Shown: in pieces, positions 1 to 9,333 of the stretch | Position numbering within the stretch: position 1 is the stretch's first letter | Layout of the letters: every line of letters begins with the position of its first letter | Origin: Treponema sp. | GTDB lineage: Bacteria; Spirochaetota; Spirochaetia; Treponematales; Breznakiellaceae | DNA: 64,000 nt | Reading direction: 5' to 3' | Assembly: GCA_009777535.1 (NCBI GenBank) | Contig: WRLP01000006.1 | Location: 1 to 64,000, forward strand | Program-made: the position numbers and the translations under genes | The notes under the pieces: model-generated | The model's input: only the letters and a program-made list of their open reading frames with translations | Database searches by the model: none | Told to the model about the DNA's origin: nothing

Positions 1-80
1 TGAATGAGCTTAATAGAAGGAACAATGCCGCATAATGGTTCGGAGTATAGGCCATTTGTATAAGCCAGTTCAGACTTTTC

Positions 81-190
81 CTCCGTGTTCTCCATTCCTC
101 CGTGTTTCTCCGTGTGAAAAAAACAAGGGGTTTTCCTACAGACTCCGGCGAACACAGAGGAAGAAGGAAACCACAAAGGGCGCAAAGAGG
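81..190. repeat. Degenerate dispersed intergenic repeat of the 'ctccgtgttctcc / cacaaagggcgcaaag' type
   Basis: Reiterated CTCCGTGTT motifs at 81-115, then AACACAGAGG and CCACAAAGGGCGCAAAG; resembles recurrent low-complexity intergenic sequence. Confidence 0.4.
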
Positions 191-208
191 TAATAAAGGG
201 AAAAGATA

Positions 209-898
209 TCAGCGATTCCTTTTAGGCTTGAAATAATTAAAAAACGATGGCTTTTCTTTAATGCCGTTCTTATCATTGTATTTAAATAATGCGTTTGATA
301 TTATCTTCGGTACATCTTCTAAATCAATATCGTTTTTTAACATTTCAATACTATGTAATTCGTTTTTATCAATGCCGTGAAAACATTCTGAAAGTGATTT
401 TTTGGCAAACAATATATCATCAGTCCCATATTTTTTTTTATACAAATCAAACATCGAATCCATCGGTATTGTTTTTAATAAATATGCAATATCAATAAAA
501 TCTTTTACTTCCCTTCTTAAGGATACAGCCCTTAATTTCATGGCCGCAATATCTCTTAACCCAAATAGTGTTATGCCATTTTCAGTTTTTGGTATTTCTA
601 AAATATTTTGATTTGTGCCTATCAAGTCAATACTTATTTTGTTAACAACTAAACGTAGTATATATGTATCTATACTTATTAAATCAAAATATTTATATTT
701 GAAATTAAAATATTCCAACAGATTATTATTATTCTGCTTTTTTGTAGTAAACAGATCAATATCTATGGATTTTCGGTGTCCTATTTGCAGAGCCAGAGCT
801 GTCCCGCCGCCGAGTATATAATCTTTAAATATAGGTTCGCTTTGCAATTCAATTAATAAATCTATAAGTTTTTCAGAAACAACACCATTATATAGCAT
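209..898 (-). CDS. Nucleotidyltransferase, AbiEii/AbiGii toxin family
   Basis: LGGGTALALQIGHRKSIDIDLFT motif (GG...T.L.L...HR.S.DIDLF) typical of AbiEii-like nucleotidyltransferases. Confidence 0.85.
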   Translation of the reverse strand: MLYNGVVSEKLIDLLIELQSEPIFKDYILGGGTALALQIGHRKSIDIDLFTTKKQNNNNLLEYFNFKYKYFDLISIDTYILRLVVNKISIDLIGTNQNILEIPKTENGITLFGLRDIAAMKLRAVSLRREVKDFIDIAYLLKTIPMDSMFDLYKKKYGTDDILFAKKSLSECFHGIDKNELHSIEMLKNDIDLEDVPKIISNALFKYNDKNGIKEKPSFFNYFKPKRNR

Positions 899-903
899 TT
901 GAT

Positions 904-1221
904 CTATTTTCCTTCATCATTATTTTCCAGCACATACCAGGGTATTTTGCCGAAACTTTTAAATTTTGCTCTTTTTATATTGAATACAAAGCTGAGATAC
1001 GAAACTGTTTTTTCATTTAAATTTTCCAAGTTGACAACAATTTTTTTTATAGCATTAAACGAATATAATTTGTAAAGCAATATTTCATCCGATTCTGTTC
1101 CGTAATTCATAACTCTTTCAATTATTTTTTTTTTGTCTCTTCTAATATCATATTCTTCAACTCGAACATCCCAAAATATCGAAGGAGAAAATTGGAGCAA
1201 TTTGGCGTTATCTTTTTGCAT
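904..1221 (-). CDS. Small partner protein of AbiEii module (putative antitoxin, possibly DUF6922-like)
   Basis: Immediately upstream of the AbiEii gene; FSPSIFWD...I.RV...G...E..LL resembles the product of 6389-6679; Met at 1221 preferred over the longer ORF start at 1290 by comparison with the paralog. Confidence 0.6.
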   Translation of the reverse strand: MQKDNAKLLQFSPSIFWDVRVEEYDIRRDKKKIIERVMNYGTESDEILLYKLYSFNAIKKIVVNLENLNEKTVSYLSFVFNIKRAKFKSFGKIPWYVLENNDEGK

Positions 1222-1542
1222 TACTTTTAATGTACACAATAGTTTAAGGTTTGTCATGGATGAATACATGCCCCTACGCCAGCGCCCCACCCTTTTACCA
1301 CAGCCGTGAAAAAGCCCCCCTTGATAAATCCGCCCTCATTATAGTTTCTTCATAATATCAGGAGTTGTTTATAGAAACATGAAAAATGTTTTGGCTCCCT
1401 ATGTAAATATGACTATTTTAATAAGGAATCGACTTTCTCTTGCATATAAGACCCACCTGATTATTTTATTTTTTAAAATTATCAATTTAGTTATAATTCT
1501 CGTCCAGGCCGTTCCTGGCTGTATAAAAAAAGGAGTGCAAAT

Positions 1543-2823
1543 ATGAAATTTCCCTTGAGGCTTGCAGTAATTTTCACGGCACTGGTTTTGCTGTGGACGG
1601 GGTGTCCAATGGGAGATGGCGGCGATGAGTTTTCTGTAATTTTTGAAAGCCTGAGCGCCGACGGATGGGCGGATACTTTTACCACCACAATGCTGACTCT
1701 TTCTTTTAATAAGCCCATCAATGGATTAACTGCTTCGGATATAGATTTTAATGCCGGCTCCACAGGAGCGGTAAAAGGCGCATTAACAGGAAGCGGAAAA
1801 AACTACGAACTGGCATTAGGTGATATTTACCAAAGTGGCGAGGTCAGTGTTTCTGTAACAAAGAGCAGGTACAGTATAAGTGGGAACCAGAAAATAGTAT
1901 GGGTACATTATTGGATAGACCCATCGCTTATTCAGGTTTACTTTGGTGATATTATAGCCAACGGCTGGGAAGAACAGACAACCACAATAATAAATTTATA
2001 TTTTGATCGGGAAATCGAAGGTTTAAATGTATCAGATATAATAATAACAGATACCGATAGTACCGGTATAACGAAAGGGACATTAACACATATAGGAGAC
2101 GGCCATTACGAGCTTACTGTAAGCGGAATTACCGAAAGCGGACAGATTACAGTTGAGGTAACAAAAAGCGGATACCATATATGGAATAATAAGAAACAAA
2201 CACAGGTGTATAATTCCGAGCCGGTCGAGGTATTTTTTAGCAATTTAATGGCTAACGGCTGGCATTTCGAAACAACTACCATACTCACACTCTATTTCAG
2301 CATGGACATTGAAGGCTTAAGCAATGCGGACATTACATTTGACGGCGGTTCTACAGGTGCAAGTATTGGCACAATAAGCAAAATATGGAACGGAGCTTAC
2401 GAAGTTCCCATAAATGAAATCGGCGAAAGCGGTACAGTAAGCATGTCGGTTTCTAAAGAAGGATATATTATTACCGGCAACCCCCAAGAAGCGTGGGTGT
2501 ATCTGGGGCCGGGAGATGCAGAGTTCAGTATTTCCTTCGGCCAGATTAGCGATGTGGTTCCTGTTATAGATACGGATGTGATTCTTTACCGTGAAAGCAA
2601 GGGCGAGCCGACCACAGCAACCGTAACAGTAGAAAACCCCGGACAGTACGACAGTATCAGTTGGCGGGTACAGGATACGGATGTAACCGGAACCGGAGCA
2701 TCTTTTACATTGAGCGCCGCAAATAGCGCATATAATTACATCGGTAAACATTTCTTAACGATATCAGTATGGATAGACGGTGTACCCTATAACAAAACAG
2801 TTTCATTCAGAGTTGAATATTAA
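1543..2823 (+). CDS. Lipoprotein with three tandem ~95-aa beta-rich repeats
   Basis: Signal peptide with lipobox-like LLWTGC; repeated [SL]..[AD]GW...TTT.LTL.F...I.GL...DI....STG...G block three times; RBS-like aaaggag upstream. Confidence 0.8.
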   Translation: MKFPLRLAVIFTALVLLWTGCPMGDGGDEFSVIFESLSADGWADTFTTTMLTLSFNKPINGLTASDIDFNAGSTGAVKGALTGSGKNYELALGDIYQSGEVSVSVTKSRYSISGNQKIVWVHYWIDPSLIQVYFGDIIANGWEEQTTTIINLYFDREIEGLNVSDIIITDTDSTGITKGTLTHIGDGHYELTVSGITESGQITVEVTKSGYHIWNNKKQTQVYNSEPVEVFFSNLMANGWHFETTTILTLYFSMDIEGLSNADITFDGGSTGASIGTISKIWNGAYEVPINEIGESGTVSMSVSKEGYIITGNPQEAWVYLGPGDAEFSISFGQISDVVPVIDTDVILYRESKGEPTTATVTVENPGQYDSISWRVQDTDVTGTGASFTLSAANSAYNYIGKHFLTISVWIDGVPYNKTVSFRVEY

Positions 2824-2838
2824 AAAGGAGTAGAAACA

Positions 2839-5508
2839 ATGAACAAGAAACGAGTTGCAAATAACGAAAAACAATTATCCGCTGTCATTGGAAAAAGAAC
2901 AGGTTTCCTGATTGCGCTGGCAGCGTTGTTAGCAATTCTAGCTGGTTGTCCAAACATAATGGAGTCGCCGAATGAGCGGCAATACGATATGGGCGAAGGT
3001 TTCTTTATCCTGAACCTGGGCAGGGCCGGCAATGCAAGAACCATACTTCCTGTAACACAACCGGAAAATATTTCAAGATACACCCTTATTTTTAACAGTG
3101 ATGGAAAAGAAGAGATTTCTGTGTCCAGGTATGAAAGCGAGCTTGACAATGCAATAAGACTGCCCGTAGGAATATGGAATCTTACAGTTACCGCTTTTGT
3201 TGGCTGGGAAAGTCCGGTTCCGGTAGCCACTGGAAACATGGCAGGTATTACGATTAGTTCGGGAGGCACAACAAGCCGAAACATTGAACTGCGGCCCATT
3301 ATCGAAGGCGGAGGAATGGGGACATTCAAATGGAAAATTGATTACCCGTCGGAAGTAACCACAGCGTCCATGACCATTTCGCCATTGGATGAAGAAGCGG
3401 AAATACCCGAACAGACATTATATTTTACCGGCGGAACTCCCTGGACATGGAAAGAAAGCGAACTTGAGCTGGACACAGGTTACTACAGGGTTGTGTTCAG
3501 CATGAGCAATGGCGCCCATATTACAGGCAGGGAAGAATTCTTGCATATTTATCAAGGTATGGAAAGCTATTTTGAGTATACCTTTACTGTGGATTATTTC
3601 TCTGTTTACTCGGTAGTAAGCAGTGGGGATTATGGGCCAGGAACATTGCGCTATGCCATTGACAATGCTGCACCTAACAGCACGATTTATATAGAAAGCA
3701 GCGTAGGAACAATATACCTTGGAAGCCGCCTGGAAATAAGCAAAGACCTTACCATTCTTGGAAACGGTACAATAATGACGCCTACATGGACAACCGGCTA
3801 TTCTGATTCCCAAATGATGTTAATTGAAAACGGCACGGTGAATATTAGACGTATTCATTTTAAAGACGCAAGATCAAGCGGTGAAGGCCGGTATATCCGT
3901 AATTATGGAAATCTAACCCTCGAATCTTGCATTATAAGCGATAACTATAATGCCGGTTCAACCGTCACACAACTTTATAGTGAAGGAACCCTGACCCTGA
4001 ATTCCTGTACTTTCTTTCTCAGCAGATCAATGCTTGGGGTGTTTATCGAACAGGGAAGCCTGTATCTGACCGGCAACTTATTCTATGGGGTGAACAATAC
4101 ATTTTGCCTGCCGGTAATTAACAACAATGGAACAGTTGTTTCTGGCGGTTACAACCTATTAAGCGAAGCCTTGTCGGAAGCTAATAAGGTATTAGTTATA
4201 CAAGCCGGCTTGACTACTTTAGATATGACAGACACAGACAAACTCATTAGCAACACAGACCTGCCATTCTCGCCCATAACCTTACGGTTGATTGGCTATG
4301 AAGCATGGGATTTCATTACCACCCTGCCCGCAGGCTACCCAAGCATAGACTTTTACGGTACACCAATAAGCAATGGAGCGGCAGCCGGAGCAGTACAGAC
4401 CGATCCAATCCCTGTTGGTTATTACCTTGATCTATCGGTAAACGATACAGAGAGGGGCAGTGTTAGCATAACGCCGGAATCAGAGGACTTTATTTTTTCC
4501 GGACCAATTACCCTAACGGCAAATGCGGAACCTGGCTATGAATTTATTCATTGGTCAGGCAGTACAAGTAACCCTTTACATATACTTGGTAATGACGAAC
4601 AATTATCAATGACATTAAGTGATCATACATTCGCAGGGGCAATATTCGGCCGGCCTGTTATTGTGAACAATTTAAGCGATGAAGCCGGTAGTGCAAATAT
4701 ACCTGGAACCCTGCGCCATACTGTAAACAATTCTATAAGCTATGATATTATTCGTATAACCGGAGTAACACCAGGAAGCAGTGTTATTACATTGACTAGC
4801 ACTCTGAATATAGGTGCCCCCAGTTCAATGGCAATAGGCAAATTTTTAATTTTGGAAGGGAACGGTGTTACATTGGCTAGAAGTACATCAAATTTCGACG
4901 ACAATATCCAATCTGCATTAATTTCAAGCAACCCCAACTGTATTGTAAAAATAAGCCGTATTCATTTCAAGGGCGGCAGAGCTAACAAGTTTCCCGCAGG
5001 TGGAGCCATTGATAATACTTCCCATCTTACTCTGGAATCCTGTATTTTCAGTGATAATCGAGCTGCAGAGGTTGGCGGCGCTATTAATAGCTCCAGTTGG
5101 GGTTCCCTTATACTAAAAGGATGTACTTTTTATGGAAATCAGGTCCCTGTGAGTGGTAATATGGGGGGAGCCATTTATTGGCATAATGGTAACCTTACAG
5201 GGAATATATTTTATGGGAATACTGCCCCAACATATCCGGTAATTCATTCTTATGGTTCTGTTTCTTCCAACGGCCGCAATGTGGCTGATGTCTCTATTGG
5301 CACTGGTTCAACCCAAAGCGGGTGGGCTGCAGGAACCGGCGACAGAACTTTCTCGTCCCTTGGCATTACCGGTGTTCCCATAAATACCAGCACCTTTAAA
5401 CCACTCAGCAGCGCTCTTAATATTGTACCCTTAAACCTTGCGGATTTCCCGACAACGGACTTTTATGGAAACCCCAGAACAGGAGCAGCTGGAGCAGTTA
5501 ATTTTTAG
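2839..5508 (+). CDS. Lipoprotein with parallel beta-helix (choice-of-anchor/right-handed beta-helix-like) regions
   Basis: Signal peptide ending LAILAGC; repeated 'NLTLESCIISDN', 'LTLNSCTF', 'GGAINSSS' beta-helix rungs; two similar halves. Confidence 0.75.
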   Translation: MNKKRVANNEKQLSAVIGKRTGFLIALAALLAILAGCPNIMESPNERQYDMGEGFFILNLGRAGNARTILPVTQPENISRYTLIFNSDGKEEISVSRYESELDNAIRLPVGIWNLTVTAFVGWESPVPVATGNMAGITISSGGTTSRNIELRPIIEGGGMGTFKWKIDYPSEVTTASMTISPLDEEAEIPEQTLYFTGGTPWTWKESELELDTGYYRVVFSMSNGAHITGREEFLHIYQGMESYFEYTFTVDYFSVYSVVSSGDYGPGTLRYAIDNAAPNSTIYIESSVGTIYLGSRLEISKDLTILGNGTIMTPTWTTGYSDSQMMLIENGTVNIRRIHFKDARSSGEGRYIRNYGNLTLESCIISDNYNAGSTVTQLYSEGTLTLNSCTFFLSRSMLGVFIEQGSLYLTGNLFYGVNNTFCLPVINNNGTVVSGGYNLLSEALSEANKVLVIQAGLTTLDMTDTDKLISNTDLPFSPITLRLIGYEAWDFITTLPAGYPSIDFYGTPISNGAAAGAVQTDPIPVGYYLDLSVNDTERGSVSITPESEDFIFSGPITLTANAEPGYEFIHWSGSTSNPLHILGNDEQLSMTLSDHTFAGAIFGRPVIVNNLSDEAGSANIPGTLRHTVNNSISYDIIRITGVTPGSSVITLTSTLNIGAPSSMAIGKFLILEGNGVTLARSTSNFDDNIQSALISSNPNCIVKISRIHFKGGRANKFPAGGAIDNTSHLTLESCIFSDNRAAEVGGAINSSSWGSLILKGCTFYGNQVPVSGNMGGAIYWHNGNLTGNIFYGNTAPTYPVIHSYGSVSSNGRNVADVSIGTGSTQSGWAAGTGDRTFSSLGITGVPINTSTFKPLSSALNIVPLNLADFPTTDFYGNPRTGAAGAVNF

Positions 5509-5521
5509 GAAAAAGGGAAGA

Positions 5522-5550
5522 TGCCAAAATCCGGTATACGGATTTTGGCA
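5522..5550 (+). terminator. Perfect 12-bp inverted repeat hairpin downstream of beta-helix lipoprotein (no clear U-run)
   Basis: TGCCAAAATCCG-GTATA-CGGATTTTGGCA. Confidence 0.5.
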
Positions 5551-5711
5551 GGTAGAAGGGAATAGGTAAAAGATAGGAGAGAAGAAAAGTGAGTATATTG
5601 CAGCTAACAGTGATTACACAGTAGTAGGCAAATCCACCTTCGTGCCTTTGTGTGAGTTTATCTCCCTTACCTTAAACTGCCATGTGCGCTTTGAGAGATA
5701 TTACTATTAGT

Positions 5712-6392
5712 TTACTTTGGATTCGAAATATTTAAATAATTTTTCCAATAATTATTTACCTCAGAATCCAAAGTATTCTTTACATCTTTTATTATTAATT
5801 TATCATGTATCATTTTAATAGCCAGCCATGATTCATTGCTTATATCATCAAAATAATTCATACTTCTTAGATAATGCTGAATATTATCAGTGCTGTACTT
5901 TTTCTTAAAATTATCAACAATTTTTCCTATTGGAATTTCTTTTAGCAGGTAAAATAAATCGACAAAGTCTCTGGCTTCATAACCCCTAGTTCCCGCCGCC
6001 GACATTTTCATTGCAGATATATCATTTTTCCCTATTAGACGTATGCCATCGTCATTTTCTACCAGTGGTTCTAATAATGGATATTCATAATTTACAAAAT
6101 CTACTTTTAATTCTCTTTCAGGATTACTGTTAGGAAAGAATATTTGCATAATTATTCCGGTACTATTTTTAATTTCAACATTTTTATCAATTTTTTTCGC
6201 AAAATTTAATATTTCCTCATTATTCAATTTTTCTTTTGTAAATAAATCAATATCAGTAGATATTCTGTGCTCTATTTGAAGGCTTAGTGCAGTTCCGCCA
6301 ACCAGGTTATATGAAGCAAATAATTTTTCATTTTGAAATTTACAAAGTGTCTCCCACAAGAATTCATTTATTCCGGCTTTTTTCAGTTTCAA
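5712..6392 (-). CDS. Nucleotidyltransferase, AbiEii/AbiGii toxin family (paralog)
   Basis: LVGGTALSLQIEHRISTDIDLFT motif. Confidence 0.87.
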   Translation of the reverse strand: MKLKKAGINEFLWETLCKFQNEKLFASYNLVGGTALSLQIEHRISTDIDLFTKEKLNNEEILNFAKKIDKNVEIKNSTGIIMQIFFPNSNPERELKVDFVNYEYPLLEPLVENDDGIRLIGKNDISAMKMSAAGTRGYEARDFVDLFYLLKEIPIGKIVDNFKKKYSTDNIQHYLRSMNYFDDISNESWLAIKMIHDKLIIKDVKNTLDSEVNNYWKNYLNISNPK

Positions 6393-6679
6393 AATATACC
6401 TCTGTTATTATAACACCTGAAATTTTTGGTATCTATTTGGAAGAGAGAACTTAGCCAATTTAATATTTTGTCATTTAAATATTTAATTTTTACAACTTCT
6501 TCTTTTATTGTATCCCATCCATAATAATTAAATAAAAGTTTTATATCACTCATATTGCCTCTGCATAAGACTCTATTAATAATATAGTTTTTACTGTTAT
6601 CAAGATTGAGTTTTGTCTTTTCTAAATCCCAAAAGCAGGAAGAAGAAAATATTTCTGCTGTTTTTTTATCAACTTCCAT
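6389..6679 (-). CDS. Small partner protein of AbiEii module (putative antitoxin, possibly DUF6922-like)
   Basis: Overlaps the AbiEii gene start by 4 nt; FSSSCFWDLEK...IINRVLCRGN similar to the 904-1221 product. Confidence 0.65.
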   Translation of the reverse strand: MEVDKKTAEIFSSSCFWDLEKTKLNLDNSKNYIINRVLCRGNMSDIKLLFNYYGWDTIKEEVVKIKYLNDKILNWLSSLFQIDTKNFRCYNNRGIF

Positions 6680-6721
6680 AAAATTCCCCTATATACATTC
6701 TGCATCAAAGACCTAACTTTT

Positions 6722-7126
6722 TCAACCACCGCCGGCCTGCTGGTAGATGGACAAAAAATTAGCTGGAGTAACAACAAATGATTCCGAGGGGAAATGCCTT
6801 GTGTTGCCGGTTACCAGATAAGCCGAAGCCTTAACAGCCGCATCATAAAAAATCCGGTCATCTTCATCAACCATAGTAATTCTGCTGTGGGGACCGTTTT
6901 CAACGGGCAATCCGGCTTTTGAAATGTCATTCATTAAGCGGGTAACTTGTGTGGATAGAAATCCAAACTTCTTTCTTGATAAAACATCCCAGTATTAACG
7001 CATGATAGCATCATTATAAACCGGGATCAGCCTGCCATTGGCAACAAGATCAAGGATAACAGCCGGCGGACCGTCTGCCAGTAAGGAAGATACCAGTATA
7101 TTGGCGTCCAGAACTACCTTAATCAC
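6722..7126 (-). pseudogene. PIN-domain toxin (COG1569-like), interrupted by one in-frame TAA
   Basis: Continuous minus-strand frame VIKVVLDANILVSSLLADGPPAVILDLVANGRLIPVYNDAIMR*YWDVLSRKKFGFLSTQVTRLMNDISKAGLP...DEDDRIFYDAAVKASAYLVTGNTRHFP; stop at 6995-6997. Confidence 0.85.
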
Positions 7127-7181
7127 CCTTGTTCCCACTCTTGCGGGTTTTGCGGGCAGCTTTTAACTCCGCATTTATTCA

Positions 7182-7199
7182 ATAATTGTGGACAATTAT
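7182..7199. promoter_or_regulatory. Inverted repeat in nusG-paralog leader
   Basis: ATAATTGT-GG-ACAATTAT, 8-bp perfect arms. Confidence 0.4.
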
Positions 7200-7217
7200 C
7201 GGAAAAATTCAACGGAC

Positions 7218-7236
7218 AATTCGGTCTGTGCGAATT
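7218..7236 (+). promoter_or_regulatory. Leader hairpin upstream of NusG paralog
   Basis: AATTCG-GTCTGTG-CGAATT. Confidence 0.35.
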
Positions 7237-7311
7237 ATCTGGTGGAACGGAAGCATTGAATCCTCCGGGCATGACCAGTTATACTGTAAAAAAGCGCTAA
7301 CAGGTTCCAGC

Positions 7312-7848
7312 ATGAAATATTACGCCATACAGGTAAAGAGCGGCGCCGAAAACAAGTTTATAAGCCGTTTTAGGGCGCTTCATCCTGAAATAAACTTTCC
7401 CCTTTATTTTCCCCAACGACGTCTGGATATCAGGCGCGCCGGAGTTATTCGGCAGACAATCGCGGCTGTATTTCCCGGCTATATATTTGTCGAAGCCGAT
7501 TCCAACGAAGCAATAATGGCATATCAGTGGGAGTTCAGACGAACCGGCGGATTTTACCGTTTTTTAAGGTCCAATCAGGATATTGCTCCGTTGGCAGATC
7601 GCGATTTGGAATTGGTACTTCACTTTATTAAAAAAGTGGGTCCTGTGGCCGGCAGATCAAAGGTGTATTTTAATGAGAATTCCCGTATAGTGGTTGTTGA
7701 AGGGCCTTTAATGGGTCTTGAAGGGAAGATAATCAAGGTGGATAAGCGGAAAGGAAGGGCAAAGATTAAGCTGGATCTCTATGACGATTCATATTCGCTC
7801 GATTTGGCCTTTGAAGTGATACTGCCTTTGGAGAAGTCCAGGTTTTAG
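7312..7848 (+). CDS. NusG-family specialised antiterminator (LoaP/RfaH/UpxY-like)
   Basis: MKYYAIQVKSGAENKF...FPGYIFVEA... plus KOW-like VVEGPLMGLEGKIIKVDKRKGRAKI; at head of long glycan locus; ORF 7186 trimmed to the MKYY start. Confidence 0.87.
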   Translation: MKYYAIQVKSGAENKFISRFRALHPEINFPLYFPQRRLDIRRAGVIRQTIAAVFPGYIFVEADSNEAIMAYQWEFRRTGGFYRFLRSNQDIAPLADRDLELVLHFIKKVGPVAGRSKVYFNENSRIVVVEGPLMGLEGKIIKVDKRKGRAKIKLDLYDDSYSLDLAFEVILPLEKSRF

Positions 7849-7865
7849 ATTCGTATGGGGATATT

Positions 7866-9332
7866 GTGATAACAAAAAAAACGAAGCGTTTGTATATAAT
7901 TGGAGCGGGGTTTGCAGGCCGAACCCTGGTAAATGAATTGTCAAAAAAGGCCGTTTTCGGCGAAGTTGTCGCTTTTCTGGATGATGATCCTGAAAAGATA
8001 GGCCGAAAAATCGAAAAAATTCCTGTTTTGGGGCCTATCAGGGATGTGGCAATGCTTCTTCGCATGAATCCGGCTGACGAGGCTATAATTGCTATCCCCG
8101 GCGCCAGCCGTGAGTATCATAAAGAGCTTTACAACATATTAAAAAAAGCCGGTTTTCAGCAAATCCGAATTTTACCTGGTATTTCACAAATTATTGAGGG
8201 AGATGCACATCTTATTCAAACCCGTTCCATTGATCCGCAGGATTTACTTGGCAGAACTCCGGTGGTTATTAAGCTTAAGCAGAGCCTTGCGTATTTAAGG
8301 AACAAGCGTGTACTTGTAACAGGCGCCGGCGGTTCCATCGGCAGTGAGCTTTGCAGGCAGCTTCTTTCCGGCGGCGCTTCCAGGCTCTACCTTTTCGGGC
8401 ACGGCGAAAATTCCATTTACCAAATAGACCGGGAGCTGCGCCTTTTACAGGAGGAGGGAATTGGCGAAAAGGCAACGTTAATTCCTGTTATTGGCGATCT
8501 AAAAGATTCTGATTATATAAGCTACATTCTGGGGCAGTTAAAGGCTGATGTAATATTTAATACTGCGGCCTATAAGCATGTACCGCTTATTGAAGAAAAC
8601 CCGGTGGCAGCTATAGAAAATAATGTTTTGGGAACAGAAAATCTTATAAAAGCCGCTGAAAAGCACCTGGTAAAACGCTTTGTTCACATAACTACAGATA
8701 AGGCGGTTGAACCAATTTCCATCTACGGCGCCTCAAAATATATATGTGAAAAAATGGTTCTTCAGGCTGCTGCAGCCGGAGCTACAAACTTCATGGTAGT
8801 GCGTTTTAGCAATGTCGTTGGTTCCCGCGGTTCAATCGTACCTCTTTTCCAGCAGCAGATTGAAAAAGGCGGTCCCGTTACTGTAACACATCCGGAAATA
8901 CGCCGCTGGTTTATGACCATTCCAGAAGCATGCTCTCTGGTACTCCAGGCCGGCGGAGTCGGGGAAAACGGCACGCTTTACCTGCTGGACATGGGAGAGC
9001 CGGTGCGCATCAGGGATTTAGCCGAGCAATTAATCAGATTTTACGGCTTTGAACCGGCGGCTGACATCAGGATTGAGTATACCGGGCTTCGCCCCGGGGA
9101 ACGGCTTGAAGAACTGCTTTGGGCGGAAGACGAGCAGCCCTGTGAAACCGGATACAACCGTATCTTACGCGTAGACAGAAAAAATGATACCCATTTCATT
9201 GACATTCCTGCCCTGATTGACAAGCTGCGCCCAATCTGCCGTTTTACGCCAGGATATCCGCAGGCATACCGCAACAGCATTATGCTAAAAGATATATTGA
9301 AAGAGGCAATCCCCAGTATGAGGCTTGAATAA
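7866..9332 (+). CDS. Nucleoside-diphosphate-sugar epimerase/dehydratase (CapD/PglF/FlaA1-like), soluble form without the N-terminal TM region
   Basis: GTG start; VLVTGAGGSIGSELCRQL, FNTAAYKHVPLIEENP, TTDKAVEPISIYGASK. Confidence 0.9.
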   Translation: MITKKTKRLYIIGAGFAGRTLVNELSKKAVFGEVVAFLDDDPEKIGRKIEKIPVLGPIRDVAMLLRMNPADEAIIAIPGASREYHKELYNILKKAGFQQIRILPGISQIIEGDAHLIQTRSIDPQDLLGRTPVVIKLKQSLAYLRNKRVLVTGAGGSIGSELCRQLLSGGASRLYLFGHGENSIYQIDRELRLLQEEGIGEKATLIPVIGDLKDSDYISYILGQLKADVIFNTAAYKHVPLIEENPVAAIENNVLGTENLIKAAEKHLVKRFVHITTDKAVEPISIYGASKYICEKMVLQAAAAGATNFMVVRFSNVVGSRGSIVPLFQQQIEKGGPVTVTHPEIRRWFMTIPEACSLVLQAGGVGENGTLYLLDMGEPVRIRDLAEQLIRFYGFEPAADIRIEYTGLRPGERLEELLWAEDEQPCETGYNRILRVDRKNDTHFIDIPALIDKLRPICRFTPGYPQAYRNSIMLKDILKEAIPSMRLE

Positions 9333-9333
9333 A

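Noticed and set aside
289-821. Small plus-strand ORFs opposite the AbiEii gene
   Set aside because: AT-rich antisense frames within a well supported minus-strand coding gene.
1486-1520. CCAGGCCGTTCCTGG near-palindrome before the first lipoprotein as another copy of the 44385/49847 operator
   Set aside because: Shares only a TCGTCC fragment; arms and spacing differ from ATCGTCC-N4-GGACGAT.
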